Counted from the stretch's first letter, positions 8,870 to 17,619 are shown. The stretch: DNA of 64,000 bases from Pelagihabitans sp947500445 (GCF_050589625.1 NZ_JBNGOP010000004.1:186001-250000); one strand, 5' to 3'. Notes: generated by a model from the sequence alone, not told the origin. A program made the numbers and translations.

Positions 8870-9307
8870 TTACCAACCCACATAGGAGGGTGGTTTTATA
8901 TCATTCAACCTCAAATACACCACTAGTTGTCCACGATGATGCGCCAAATGATTGTCCATAACATTGGCGATTTGATAACGAGCGGTTTTTCCGTACCAAA
9001 CAGGTACCGTTTCATGAAGTTGTACATCATTCATGGCCGCTAAGTGTTCCAAAAAAGTATCGAAAAATGTTTCAAGTGCCGAATTGATCTGGTCTTTGGA
9101 GGTCATTTTTTCTTTTTCAAACTCGTAATCCGTTACAAAACGACTATGGGTCCTCAGCCAACTGGTAATATGGGCCAATTGGGATTTATAGGTTTTCATG
9201 CCGATTACGGGCTTTAGATCATAGTTTTGCTCGGGCATTGCCTCCACAAATTTTAGGGTGTATCGCTTGTTTCCCTTCCATTTTTTGATAAGTGCTTCTT
9301 TTGTCAT
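8870..9307 (-). CDS. DinB-family four-helix metal-binding protein
   Basis: 145-aa DinB/YfiT-like protein. The C-terminal motif NVMDNHLAHHRGQLVVYLRL, with the HxxxHR(G)Q pattern, and the ending DIKPPSYVGW are characteristic of small DinB proteins in Bacteroidota. A third metal-binding His is expected in the first helices (AHITSW, about residue 48). Members are often metal-dependent, thiol-linked enzymes, but the reaction of this one is unknown. The start lies 3 bp after the stop of the TetR regulator, so the two form an operon and the regulator probably controls it. Confidence 0.85.
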   Translation of the reverse strand: MTKEALIKKWKGNKRYTLKFVEAMPEQNYDLKPVIGMKTYKSQLAHITSWLRTHSRFVTDYEFEKEKMTSKDQINSALETFFDTFLEHLAAMNDVQLHETVPVWYGKTARYQIANVMDNHLAHHRGQLVVYLRLNDIKPPSYVGW

Positions 9308-9310
9308 AGG

Positions 9311-9892
9311 TTATGGTTCCAACATTAGGTTTAATTGTTCTTGAAATGCCGCTAGGGGTTCGTGGCGCATACCGGATTTCATCAATACCAAAGCACCGTT
9401 ATACATAGCCAAAATGGCAAGGGTGAGCGTCCGAGAGTCCTGTTTTTTTGAAATGCCCCCTTCTTTTTGTCCGGCTCGGACGCATGGTTCAAAAACCGCA
9501 ACGAAATCCTCGAAATTACGATGACAGGCTTCGGTAAAGGATGGGTTGACTTGGCCCAGTTCTTGGGACATTCCTACAAGTAGGCAGCCCCATTTGTAAT
9601 TTTCGGTCTTGTACCCCTGTACGAAAATATCGAACAAATGAACCAAGCGTTGCTTCGGATTTAGTGCTTTATCGGTCAGCACCGTTTTCATATAATCGGT
9701 AGACCAAATCCCATAAAAGTCCAAGACCTGAACACCAAAATCATCCTTGTCCTTAAAAAAATTGTAAAAGGAGCCACGGGAAATACCCGCTTCGTGAATA
9801 ATCTCATTGGTTCCCGTTTTGTGATATCCATTTAAGCGAAAAAGGGCCATTCCCTTTCGCAAGATGTCTTCCTTATTGTGTTTTCTGTTCAT
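9311..9892 (-). CDS. TetR/AcrR-family transcriptional repressor
   Basis: 193-aa regulator. The N-terminal HTH reads ILRKGMALFRLNGYHKTGTNEIIHEAGISRGSFYNFFKDKDDF, shown here only as landmarks: GYHKTGTNEI and SRGSFYNFFKDK are the TetR signature. The remaining helices form the ligand-binding domain. ATG at 9892 is chosen instead of 9910 because the first six residues of the longer form do not fit the family. It is the first gene of a short minus-strand operon with the DinB gene and possibly the SRPBCC gene, and probably represses itself from the 186-bp upstream gap. Confidence 0.88.
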   Translation of the reverse strand: MNRKHNKEDILRKGMALFRLNGYHKTGTNEIIHEAGISRGSFYNFFKDKDDFGVQVLDFYGIWSTDYMKTVLTDKALNPKQRLVHLFDIFVQGYKTENYKWGCLLVGMSQELGQVNPSFTEACHRNFEDFVAVFEPCVRAGQKEGGISKKQDSRTLTLAILAMYNGALVLMKSGMRHEPLAAFQEQLNLMLEP

Positions 9893-10078
9893 GATAATTA
9901 AATAGACCAATCTGTTTGTTTCAAATATGGGTCATTTTTTTTTGACTGACAAGCGCTTTGACAACAATTTTTGTTTTGAGTCTATTGATCAGAAGTTGTT
10001 TGGGGGCTCCTGGAAAATGCTAAATCGTTTTTAGGTAATAGGTGAGGTGTTTCCAACATTACCTTTTATTTTTGGAGT

Positions 10079-10447
10079 ATGATTCCCCACGATTTTGTTT
10101 TAGATTTATTGTACCCCCTGCCCGCATATACCAAGCGGCTGTTCGGGACCTCCGCCATTTATATTGGGGACAAGGTAGTCTTGGCCACGCGACAAAAAGA
10201 AGAAATTCCGCAGGATAACGGAATATGGGTCTGTACAAAGGTAGCACATCACCAAGTCCTAAAGGAGCTGTTCCCATCTTTGAGAAACCTGAAAACCTTT
10301 AAAATAAAATCATGGCTCGTACTTCCGGAAAGCGCGGACGATTTTGAAGAAACGGCTGAAAAAGTTGTGACTTTGATCAAACATAACAGTAATTTGATTG
10401 GGAGCATACCCGCAAAACGAAAACCTAAAAAAGGAAAAGGCAAATGA
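10079..10447 (+). CDS. Small TfoX/YjbR-like hypothetical protein
   Basis: 122-aa soluble protein with a lysine-rich tail (RKPKKGKGK). Its centre (RLFGTSAIYIGDKVVLATRQKE, given as a landmark up to IGDKVV) resembles the MFGxxAIYxxxK pattern of TfoX N-terminal/YjbR-type domains, and the later WLVLPESADDFEE segment fits the same fold. Such proteins are thought to bind DNA or to be orphan domains, so no reaction is assigned. It is divergent from the TetR operon, with a 186-bp shared gap, and a 262-bp gap separates it from the next gene. Confidence 0.65.
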   Translation: MIPHDFVLDLLYPLPAYTKRLFGTSAIYIGDKVVLATRQKEEIPQDNGIWVCTKVAHHQVLKELFPSLRNLKTFKIKSWLVLPESADDFEETAEKVVTLIKHNSNLIGSIPAKRKPKKGKGK

Positions 10448-10709
10448 TGTTCGATACCCCTTAAAATTCCATTTAAATTTAAAAACGATGCTACTTTTGG
10501 TGGCGAAAGTGAGCGTTTTTTTGGTTTCGCCATTCGGCCATCTACGGAAATGATCCCGACCGATACCGGAGTTGGTTCCATAAAAACACACTGCGGATAT
10601 CGTCAAAATCGATGTCCGTCCGAGTTGAACAACGGGCGTATATCTCATGGTAAACATCATGATGTACCCTTAATACAAAAAGCGATTGAAAGCAAAGGAA
10701 ACATATCTT

Positions 10710-11264
10710 ATGGGAAAGTCGGTTTTTACCGTTTCCCTAGTAGTCATCGGAATCACGGTTTTGATCGTTTACTTAACCGGACAAAATGATCAGCGCACGC
10801 TAACTTCCAATATATACTTATCCTTGTCGATTATAGGAACCGCACTCTTTTTGTTTATGACATATGGGCTGTATAAAGGGATGGACTTAAGAGACGACTT
10901 TCCAAAATTCCAAAATTTAAAGAGCGGAAGCCTTATGCAAGATGTAACACCGGATTTTGATGCTCCTTCCTTTAACGTTGAAGATGGAATTGGTGGAATC
11001 ATACTCTCCGTATTGCTTTGGATCGGAATGACTATTCTGATCATTGTTTTGCTCGTATTTCTCGAAGCGGTGTTTTGGTTTTCGCTTTTTATTATTCTGA
11101 CCACCTTGTATTGGTTGTTTTTTAGAGCGTTAAAACTGGTGTTTTCCAAGTCTATTATTACAAAAGGGAATCTGGGAGTTGCAGCGGTTTATGCTTTGGG
11201 ATACACGGCTTTATATTTAGGTTGGATATTTGGCGTAGTGTATGTGACGGAAATACTTCGTTAA
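10710..11264 (+). CDS. Hypothetical four-helix membrane protein
   Basis: 184-aa inner-membrane protein of unrecognised family. Hydrophobic segments lie near residues 5-24, 38-55, 105-145 (two adjoining spans) and 160-180, with a soluble, acidic loop in between (DDFPKFQNLK to FNVEDG). The start at ATG 10710 is preferred over TTG 10686 because a purine-rich AAAGGAAA lies 8 bases before it. No neighbours suggest a pathway. Confidence 0.65.
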   Translation: MGKSVFTVSLVVIGITVLIVYLTGQNDQRTLTSNIYLSLSIIGTALFLFMTYGLYKGMDLRDDFPKFQNLKSGSLMQDVTPDFDAPSFNVEDGIGGIILSVLLWIGMTILIIVLLVFLEAVFWFSLFIILTTLYWLFFRALKLVFSKSIITKGNLGVAAVYALGYTALYLGWIFGVVYVTEILR

Positions 11265-11841
11265 TGAGGCCAGTGGACTATGGCGGTAAAAGGGTAGCTA
11301 ACAAAAATTGATTTTTTGGCGTTTTTTTGATGACCGAAATCACCTAGTACATGCTTGTTCCAACAAACCCATTATATTGCTGTTTTTTTCAAATAGCCCA
11401 TATACTTTCCGTTTAACGAATAGCCCCGATAGTGGTCCGTAACTTCTTTGGGTAAACTCGAGGCCAAAAAGTATGGAACGGTCGACCTACTTGGTACAGA
11501 TATCTGGTATGCAAAAATCTCCCACCCTGGCTCCGGTTTGATACATGGGGTTTAAAAACTTTGGCGGAGGGCCGTGTTCGGTCTTTGACATTTATTGGGA
11601 TGGAAGAACAGGGTAGAAACTTCCATTGCCATTAATCGGATCATGAGCGGTATTATCGGAGGTCTCCATTGAAGGCCTAGCGTTTTCCAAATTCCGCCAA
11701 AGAAGTGTGCCATAAGTAGCGCGATACCTCTTGGCATCGTACATCGACATGTCCTAATAAAATTTCATCGTGCATTAGTGGGCAAAACAGCAATAAAAAA
11801 ACGCAAATAGCTGTTTTTCAGCGTATTTGCGTTTGAAAAGG
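11265..11841. other. Gene-poor stretch with decayed sequence
   Basis: 577 bp between a membrane-protein gene and tRNA-Arg. No intact gene is seen. The minus strand carries the remnant listed at 11372-11737. Short GC-poor tracts and a few poly-T runs are present but no convincing hairpin. No promoter for the tRNA can be named with confidence. Confidence 0.5.
11372..11737 (-). pseudogene. Possible decayed gene, one in-frame stop, family not recognised
   Basis: A minus-strand frame runs about 120 codons interrupted by one TAA: the upstream half starts MPRGIALLMAHFFGG and ends LRQSF-stop, and the downstream half continues in the same frame through VPYFLASSLPKEVTDHYRGY and SLNGKYMGYLKKTAI to a TAA. 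The second half has convincing coding character. It matches no family I know, so it may be a degraded lineage-specific gene or chance. Confidence 0.3.
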
Positions 11842-11915
11842 TGACCCTGACAAGATTCGAACTTGTAACCTTCTGATTCGTAGTCAGATGCGCTATCCAG
11901 TTGCGCCACAGGGCC
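11842..11915 (-). tRNA. tRNA-Arg (anticodon ACG)
   Basis: 74-nt cloverleaf on the minus strand. The acceptor stem pairs GGCCCTG with CAGGGTC (one G-T pair) and is followed by discriminator A. The anticodon arm reads CTGACTACGAATCAG, with ACG as anticodon, so it decodes CGN arginine codons after A34 to inosine editing. The T arm contains the GTTCGAAT block. CCA is not encoded. Confidence 0.97.
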
Positions 11916-12075
11916 AAAAAAAGAAGGTGTAACATTGCTATTCACCTCTTGATGCGAAACGGAATACATTCTTTTGGCACGCTTCACTAGCGCTGGGAAT
12001 GCTTTTGTTTCCATTTAGCGGGCTGCAAATATATTTCTTTTTACTTTTAGGGCAAAATAACTGCCGATAAAAGAA

Positions 12076-12588
12076 ATGAATTTCAACCATTACATCCGCG
12101 ATGTCGAAAACTTCCCTTCCGAAGGGATTACCTTTAAGGATATTACCCCTTTACTTCAGCATGAAAAGGCTTTTAAAGCTTCGGCGATGGCATTGCTAAA
12201 TTTAGTTCCGAAGACACCAATCGACAAAGTGATCGGTATGGAAAGCAGGGGTTTCTTTTACGGCCCTTTGTTGGCAATGGAATTGAACGCGGGATTTGTT
12301 CCCGTGCGCAAGGCCGGGAAGTTACCTTTCGAAAAGGTTTCTCAAACATACGACTTGGAATATGGCACCGACACCCTAGAAATTCACAAGGATAGTATTA
12401 TCGAAGGAGAGCGTATTTTGATCCACGACGATGTGTTGGCGACCGGTGGTACGGCCGAGGCGGTCTGTGCATTGGTGGAGAAGCTGGGTGGCACAATAGT
12501 ACAGTGCAACTTTTTGATCGAACTGGAATTTTTGAAAGGGAAGGAAAAATTAAAGGGTCACGAGGTACGCTCGTTGATACAATACTAG
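12076..12588 (+). CDS. apt: Adenine phosphoribosyltransferase
   Basis: 170-aa purine-salvage enzyme making AMP from adenine and PRPP in the cytoplasm. Seen: the FPSEGITFKDITPLL N-terminal segment, GMESRGFFYGPLLA and RKAGKLPF adenine-site loops, and the PRPP motif ILIHDDVLATGGTA (about residue 120). Length is standard. It stands alone; the tRNA lies upstream on the other strand. Its stop codon overlaps by 4 bp that of a small convergent gene. Confidence 0.97.
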   Translation: MNFNHYIRDVENFPSEGITFKDITPLLQHEKAFKASAMALLNLVPKTPIDKVIGMESRGFFYGPLLAMELNAGFVPVRKAGKLPFEKVSQTYDLEYGTDTLEIHKDSIIEGERILIHDDVLATGGTAEAVCALVEKLGGTIVQCNFLIELEFLKGKEKLKGHEVRSLIQY

Positions 12589-12737
12589 GATAGGGCCCTT
12601 GTGGTCACATAATACCGCCAGCCGATAATGGCAAGCTGTATTTTAGAGGCTTTGGAGAGGTCCAAACGTTTTTTTGTGTAAGAAGGCAACAACACACTGT
12701 TGACCTTGGCCAAAAATCGAAAAAACGCTAGTTTCAT
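12585..12737 (-). CDS. Small conserved-looking basic protein (50 aa)
   Basis: 50-aa ORF on the minus strand: it starts MKLAFFRFLAKVNSVLLPSY, continues with the basic TKKRLDLSKASKIQ and ends in AIIGWRYYVTTRALS. From memory, near-identical small proteins exist in many Flavobacteriaceae, sometimes mislabelled SsrA-binding protein; this cannot be checked here. It is basic, amphipathic and without a signal peptide. It ends inside the apt stop codon, so it is convergent with apt. Function unknown. Confidence 0.75.
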   Translation of the reverse strand: MKLAFFRFLAKVNSVLLPSYTKKRLDLSKASKIQLAIIGWRYYVTTRALS

Positions 12738-12781
12738 GTGGTGGTTTTTACAAATATAGGTACTTCTGAAAACAATAATAA

Positions 12782-12799
12782 GACCGCCTGCAGACGGTC
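12782..12799 (-). terminator. Hairpin terminator after the 20-aa peptide ORF
   Basis: Inverted repeat GACCG/CGGTC around CCTGCAGA, followed on the minus strand by TTATTATTGTTTT. It ends the transcript of the peptide ORF at 12831-12893 before the 50-aa gene. Confidence 0.6.
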
Positions 12800-12830
12800 G
12801 GGTTTTAATATAGGCCTATATGGGTTTGCT

Positions 12831-12893
12831 TTAGTACAGTGTCATGAACAATGAAAGCAACAGTAACATTAAAATCTTGGCGAGTGCAATCAT
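12831..12893 (-). CDS. Putative 20-aa hydrophobic peptide
   Basis: Minus-strand ORF encoding MIALAKILMLLLLSLFMTLY, a single potential transmembrane helix with one lysine, followed 32 bp later by a hairpin terminator. Peptides of this size and composition are known as type I toxins or membrane regulators in other bacteria; the assignment here is only by shape. No clear ribosome-binding site, but that is normal in this phylum. It may also be chance. Confidence 0.35.
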   Translation of the reverse strand: MIALAKILMLLLLSLFMTLY

Positions 12894-13567
12894 ATGAAAT
12901 AAGGTTTTTAGGTTAGCCCTAAGAAGCTTTTTTAGGAGCGCTTATGGGTTGAGTAAATAGTACTCGATAATCGATTATCCAAATAAGATATATCAAAAAG
13001 TCACATATTTCCTAGCAAAATCATTGAAATTAATGCAATTGAATACGAAATTGTAAGTAAAAAGACGATTATGATATTAAAAGTATACACGACCTCTTGA
13101 GAGTTGTTTCAAACAGATAGTTATAAATCATTTTTGCCTTATAGAGTATTATGAATGAAGGGGTGTTTTAAACGACTTTTTTGATGACAAGGGCATTTCC
13201 GCTCCAAAAACACCTTTTTTTGAAGATTCCGTTCTTTTGAACCAAAAAATAATAATCAGAAAGGCGGGTGTTAGCGTTCGGTTTTGGTCAACAAAAAAAT
13301 CGGTTTTGCAGCTTTTTGAAAGTTATGGGAAACCTATCTTTTGTCCGTTTTGGCAATTTACGTTGGTATCTTCTAGTAGTATTCGTTTAAACAGGTTCCT
13401 TTAAGGTGAGGTAATGGGGCAAATGGTTCCCTTGCTTGATTACCATGGTTAGTGGAGCGTATTCAATTTAGGGGAAGCCTTTCCCGGGAGTATTTGTAGC
13501 TTCAGATCTTCAACACCTTGGTAGTTGCATTTGGCGGTCAACAATTACTATGGATTAAAAACACCCC
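12894..13567. other. Long intergenic stretch, no gene seen
   Basis: About 670 bp without an ORF worth calling. A perfect 14-bp palindrome, GATAATCGATTATC, lies at 12966-12979, about 75 bp upstream of the 20-aa peptide ORF, and might be an operator. A plus-strand stretch near 13297-13400 reads protein-like (LQLFESYGKPIFCPFWQF) but is short and stops; perhaps another remnant. Confidence 0.4.
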
Positions 13568-13593
13568 AAACCATTTCAAAGTTAGAATGGTAT
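13568..13593. repeat. Minimal palindromic repeat (copy G)
   Basis: Single palindrome with core CCATTTCAAAGTTAGAATGG. It is the same sequence as the arms of the longer palindromic elements in this window, here with one mismatch in the right arm and a changed left end. It lies 37 bp before the promoter of the cation-exchanger gene. Confidence 0.7.
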
Positions 13594-13629
13594 AACAAAG
13601 AGTTTTCGGTTTAGGTAAAAATCTTGTTC

Positions 13630-13637
13630 TATATTTG
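13630..13637 (+). promoter_or_regulatory. Bacteroidota -7 promoter element TATATTTG
   Basis: TATATTTG matches the TAnnTTTG consensus and lies 26 bp before the ATG of the exchanger gene. A convincing -33 TTTG is not visible. Confidence 0.5.
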
Positions 13638-13662
13638 TCGGTAAGTTTATAAGCACTGACCA

Positions 13663-14601
13663 ATGCTCAATCTTTTTTATATCATAGCGGGCCTAGTGCT
13701 CTTGATCGCTGGTGGAAACTGGTTGTTGAAGGCGGCCGTGGCGCTCTCCCTTAAGCTCAATATCCCAAAAATCGTAATCGGAATGACGGTGGTCTCCTTT
13801 GCTACCTCCGCCCCGGAACTTATTGTGAGCATCAAAGCGGCTTTGGACGGTTTTCCCGATTTGGCGTTGGGCAATGTAGTTGGTTCCAACATTGCGAATC
13901 TTGGTCTGGTTCTGGGAGTTACCGTTATTTTGGGCGGGATCGATGTGAACAAAAGTTTTTACACTACCGATTGGCCAGTAATGATGGTAGCTTCCCTACT
14001 GTTCTTTGGAACGATTTTTTTCGATGGCGAGATACAACAATATGAAGGTATTGTTATGGTAAGCCTATTGTTCTTGTTTTTGGTTTACCTGCTGCGCTTC
14101 CAAAAAACCGCCGTAGTAGATGAAATTCCCGAAGACGATATTCCCCAGCCCTTGTTCAAAACGGTACTTTTTTTAGGTCTCGGCGGGACTGCCCTATGGG
14201 GTGGTTCGGAATTGCTCATTACCGGAGCCGTAGGGTTGGCAGAAACCTACGGGGTAAGCGAGCGGATTATCGGGGTCACCATTGTATCCATAGGAACGAG
14301 TATTCCGGAGCTGGCGGCTTCCATTATTGCGGTGATAAAAAAGGAAAAAGCAATTTCTTTAGGGAACCTTTTAGGGTCCAATATTTTTAATATTTTGGCG
14401 GTATTGGGCATCACTTCCATCATTACGCCGATACGGGTCATGGACCAACGATTACTCGAAAACGATATCTTTTGGATGCTGGGCTTTTCCTTCCTGCTTT
14501 TGCCCCTGGTTTTTTTCCCAAAAGGATTACGTTTAGGGTGGCGAGATGGCATAATTCTTGTGTGCCTTTATTTACTTTTTGTGTACTTTACCATTAAGTA
14601 A
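13663..14601 (+). CDS. Calcium/sodium antiporter, CaCA family (YrbG-like)
   Basis: 312-aa inner-membrane cation antiporter with about ten hydrophobic segments in two inverted halves. Both alpha-repeats are visible: VVSFATSAPELIVSI with GNVVGSNIANLGLVLG in the first half, and IVSIGTSIPELAASI with GNLLGSNIFNILAVLG in the second; the PEL glutamates bind the cation. Length is normal for YrbG-type proteins. It probably exports Ca2+ in exchange for Na+ or H+. It stands alone downstream of a -7 promoter element. Confidence 0.92.
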   Translation: MLNLFYIIAGLVLLIAGGNWLLKAAVALSLKLNIPKIVIGMTVVSFATSAPELIVSIKAALDGFPDLALGNVVGSNIANLGLVLGVTVILGGIDVNKSFYTTDWPVMMVASLLFFGTIFFDGEIQQYEGIVMVSLLFLFLVYLLRFQKTAVVDEIPEDDIPQPLFKTVLFLGLGGTALWGGSELLITGAVGLAETYGVSERIIGVTIVSIGTSIPELAASIIAVIKKEKAISLGNLLGSNIFNILAVLGITSIITPIRVMDQRLLENDIFWMLGFSFLLLPLVFFPKGLRLGWRDGIILVCLYLLFVYFTIK

Positions 14602-14760
14602 TTGGAATCGTTTTTGCACTACTGAAATCTTTTGGATTTGAAGCCTTATTAACGCCTGTACGCCATGTAAGGTGTTCGAATATTGTGACGGGCATTGGGG
14701 TAAATAGCCGCTCCGTACTTGGGTTTCGGATAGGGGACAAGGACGCACTATTGGACTAAA

Positions 14761-16371
14761 ATGAATGTTATGCGCTTTAAAAATACCCTACTGACCCTAT
14801 TTTTTTTAATAGCTATCGGAGCTAATGGCCAGGACGGCTTTGTGGAGGGGATGCTTTTTGATGAAAAGACGAAGGAGCCGATTCCTTTTGCCACCATACG
14901 GATAAAAGGATACTCCCTTGGTGTAATCTCGAACAGGGATGGTGGGTTTAAAATTCCAGAAAAATTTCAGGACTTTGGGGATGTTTTGGAGATATCATGC
15001 CTTGGGTATCTAAAAAAAGAGGTGGACATGAAGAATCTTTATCGAACTATGGTGAATCGGATACGACTCGTTCCCAGCATATTTGAGCTCGACGAAGCTA
15101 TCGTTATTGCCGAAAAAAGGAAACCGTTGTCCGCCAAAAAAATTGTTAAGAAAGCGATTGAGCGTATCATAAGGAATCATCCGATAAACTCCTTTTCAAC
15201 GGTGGGCTACTATAGGGACTATCAATTAAAAAATAATAAATATATAAATCTTAACGAAGCCATTTTAAATGTTTTCGATCGCGGTTTTGATGAGTTGGAC
15301 TGGGAAACGTCCAAAGTGAAATTGTACGCGTACCGACAAAATGCCACCTTTGGAAGAGATACCTTGGGAGCGCAACCGTACGACTACGCTTCCAACCAAA
15401 AAATAATAGATAACAACAGTTATCTCAATAACTATGGCGGCAATGAGTTTACCATACTAAAGATTCACGATGCAATCCGCAACCACAGGATCAATTCGTA
15501 TTCCTTCGTCAATCGCCTTCATTATAATTTTGTGCCCAATCATGATTTTTTTATCGGAAAAAATGTGTTTTTGGATGATGAGGTACTGTACCGCATCCAC
15601 TTTAAAAAAACGATGCATCCCTACAATGCTTCGGGGACGATCTACATTTCCAAAAGAGATTTTGCCATCCATAAAATGGAATATACCGTTTTGCGTAAGG
15701 TGAAGGAAAAGGATCCTTTAAAACCAAAGCATACCATTGAGAAAGAGCGCCTGCACTATAGGGTAATTACGGAATACCGAAGAAAGGAAGGTAAAATGTA
15801 CTTGAACTACATTTCGTTCAACAATAGGTTTCAAGTTCGGAAACCACCGGAGTTCAGGGTACGGGAAGTGGTGGTACTACCGGATCAAAAGGCGTTTAAA
15901 CTTTCGTTTACCGGTGATGTAGCAGAAAAAAGAGCCTTTCAAAAAGGAAATTATCGGATCTTGTATAAGGGCAAAAAGTTGAAATTTGAACGGGTAGTTG
16001 TCATGGGAGATCAAGTAAAGTTGTTTCCTAAGTTGGCAAACCAACGTGAAGAACAGGCTTTTCGGGAAATTTGCGAACTGTCGCAAAACGTAGATTATGT
16101 ATCCGGCGACCTGACAGTAAATGTAATGGACATTGAAGATACCTACGGGCGAAAGATAAACCATTCGGAAATAGAGGAGTATGATCAGTTTAGGGAGTTT
16201 TTTGTGCAACGGGTCAGTTGGATCACAGATGTTCCGGAGTCCGATATGTTTATGAACAAGAGTATTCCTATTTTTAAAGGACAGCCGGTTGAAAGACCCG
16301 ATGATTTTGGGGATTATTGGATGAACACCCCATTGCAGAAAGTGGCGGGCGGTCTGGTATTGGAACGGTAG
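14761..16371 (+). CDS. Secreted protein with carboxypeptidase-like regulatory domain
   Basis: 536-aa protein with a Sec signal peptide (cleavage after ANGQ). Residues 25-105 form a CarboxypepD_reg-like beta-sandwich (VEGMLFDEKTKEPIPFATI, SNRDGGFKIP), the same domain that precedes many TonB receptors. The rest (residues 115-536) has a KIVKKAIERIIRNHP helix and long beta-rich sequence similar to DUF5686-type surface proteins, but no plug or barrel is clear. Probably exported to the periplasm or outer membrane; function unknown. A strong terminator follows at 16464. Confidence 0.75.
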   Translation: MNVMRFKNTLLTLFFLIAIGANGQDGFVEGMLFDEKTKEPIPFATIRIKGYSLGVISNRDGGFKIPEKFQDFGDVLEISCLGYLKKEVDMKNLYRTMVNRIRLVPSIFELDEAIVIAEKRKPLSAKKIVKKAIERIIRNHPINSFSTVGYYRDYQLKNNKYINLNEAILNVFDRGFDELDWETSKVKLYAYRQNATFGRDTLGAQPYDYASNQKIIDNNSYLNNYGGNEFTILKIHDAIRNHRINSYSFVNRLHYNFVPNHDFFIGKNVFLDDEVLYRIHFKKTMHPYNASGTIYISKRDFAIHKMEYTVLRKVKEKDPLKPKHTIEKERLHYRVITEYRRKEGKMYLNYISFNNRFQVRKPPEFRVREVVVLPDQKAFKLSFTGDVAEKRAFQKGNYRILYKGKKLKFERVVVMGDQVKLFPKLANQREEQAFREICELSQNVDYVSGDLTVNVMDIEDTYGRKINHSEIEEYDQFREFFVQRVSWITDVPESDMFMNKSIPIFKGQPVERPDDFGDYWMNTPLQKVAGGLVLER

Positions 16372-16463
16372 CCGGTTATCATTACCTAACGGGACCGTAC
16401 AACCTTGTCCGTTGGACGAAAAGGGGTATTTACCACAGGGGAACGAGCTGCTGTGAAAAACCA

Positions 16464-16504
16464 AAAACCGCTTTCAAATACAAGATTCGAAAGCGGTTTT
16501 TCTT
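16464..16504. terminator. Bidirectional terminator
   Basis: Perfect 12-bp stem AAAACCGCTTTC/GAAAGCGGTTTT with a 13-nt loop and T-runs on both strands. It separates the converging surface-protein gene and glnA. Confidence 0.9.
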
Positions 16505-16529
16505 AACAACAATTGATATGGTAAAACGA

Positions 16530-17546
16530 CTATACGTCTGCTGATTTTACCGTTTTAATAATTCTACTTGCAATTTTGTACGGGTCACCGTTGGAAGCAG
16601 GTCTACGATCTTCCAACCATCCTTTCCAGCCACTTTCTACGGTAGCGATCGGAATTCGGATAGAAGCGCCCCTGTCGGAGATTCCAAAACTGAATTCGTC
16701 GATAGACTGTGTTTCATGGTCTCCGGTCAAACGCTGGTCGTTAAACTCTCCATAAACCGCAATATGCTCCTTGACCACAGGTCTGAAAGCTTCACATATT
16801 TTTTCATAAGTCGCTTTGTCCCCACAGGTTCGCAACGTATTGTTGGAGAAGTTGGCATGCATACCCGAACCGTTCCAATCCATATCCTTCCCTAATGGCT
16901 TTGGATGATATTCGATATAGTATCCATAGTCCTCGGTCAAACGGTCTAAAAGATATCGTGCTATCCAAATTTCATCACCGGCAATTTTTGCGCCCTTGCC
17001 GAACAATTGAAATTCCCACTGTCCGGAAGCCACCTCTTGGTTGATTCCTTCAAAATTAAGACCCGCTGCAATACATAGATCGGCATGTTTTTCCACCAAT
17101 TCCCTTCCATGGGTGTTTCTTCCACCGACGGAACAATAGTACATTCCCTGTGGAGCAGGGTAACCTCCAACGGGAAAACCTAAAGGAAGCTGTGTTTTGG
17201 TGTCCATGATAAAATACTCCTGTTCAAAACCGAACCAGAAATCATTATCATCATCGTCAATAGTGGAACGCCCGTTAGAAACGTGTGGGGTACCATCTGC
17301 ATTTAAAACTTCGGTCATTACCAAGAAACCGTCTTTTCTGGCGGGGTCTGGATAAATAGCTACCGGTTTAAGCAAGCAATCTGAAGCTCCACCTTCCGCT
17401 TGTTTTGTTGAACTTCCATCAAAAGACCACATAGGGCAATCTTCTAGCTTTCCGCCAAAGTCGTTTACCACTTTGGTCTTACTTCGCATGTTCTGTGTCG
17501 GGAAATACCCATCCAACCAGATATACTCCAATTTTGATTTACTCAT
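16530..17546 (-). CDS. glnA: Glutamine synthetase, type II (eukaryotic-like)
   Basis: 338-aa GSII, the short eukaryotic-type enzyme: glutamate + NH3 + ATP to glutamine. Landmarks: YIWLDGYFPTQNMRSKTKVV near the start, CPMWSFDGSSTKQAEG, FGFEQEYFIMD metal site, NGSGMHANFSNN and the C-terminal RRPASNGDPYKIAS. Length is right for GSII (about 340) against 470 for GSI. It is divergent from the much longer GSIII gene, separated by 207 bp that hold two promoters and the shared C-rich motif. GSII lacks adenylylation control, so transcriptional control by nitrogen is likely. Confidence 0.97.
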   Translation of the reverse strand: MSKSKLEYIWLDGYFPTQNMRSKTKVVNDFGGKLEDCPMWSFDGSSTKQAEGGASDCLLKPVAIYPDPARKDGFLVMTEVLNADGTPHVSNGRSTIDDDDNDFWFGFEQEYFIMDTKTQLPLGFPVGGYPAPQGMYYCSVGGRNTHGRELVEKHADLCIAAGLNFEGINQEVASGQWEFQLFGKGAKIAGDEIWIARYLLDRLTEDYGYYIEYHPKPLGKDMDWNGSGMHANFSNNTLRTCGDKATYEKICEAFRPVVKEHIAVYGEFNDQRLTGDHETQSIDEFSFGISDRGASIRIPIATVESGWKGWLEDRRPASNGDPYKIASRIIKTVKSADV

Positions 17547-17581
17547 AATATTCGGTAGTTAATTTTAAATTAAAAGACCTA

Positions 17582-17616
17582 CAAAAATAATTTTTTTGAC
17601 GAATTGAGCTCAAAAA
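17582..17616 (-). promoter_or_regulatory. glnA promoter (Bacteroidota type)
   Basis: On the minus strand, -33 TTTTTG (17616-17611), 21-bp spacer, -7 TATTTTTG (17589-17582), a good match to the TTTG-N19/21-TAnnTTTG pattern. The block TTACCCCC ends 3 bp upstream of the -33. Confidence 0.7.
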
Positions 17617-17619
17617 TGA

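Noticed and set aside
9893..10078. TetR operator in the gap before the TetR gene
   Set aside because: AGACCAATCTG and neighbouring AAACAAACAG hint at a half-site, but no convincing palindrome could be completed.
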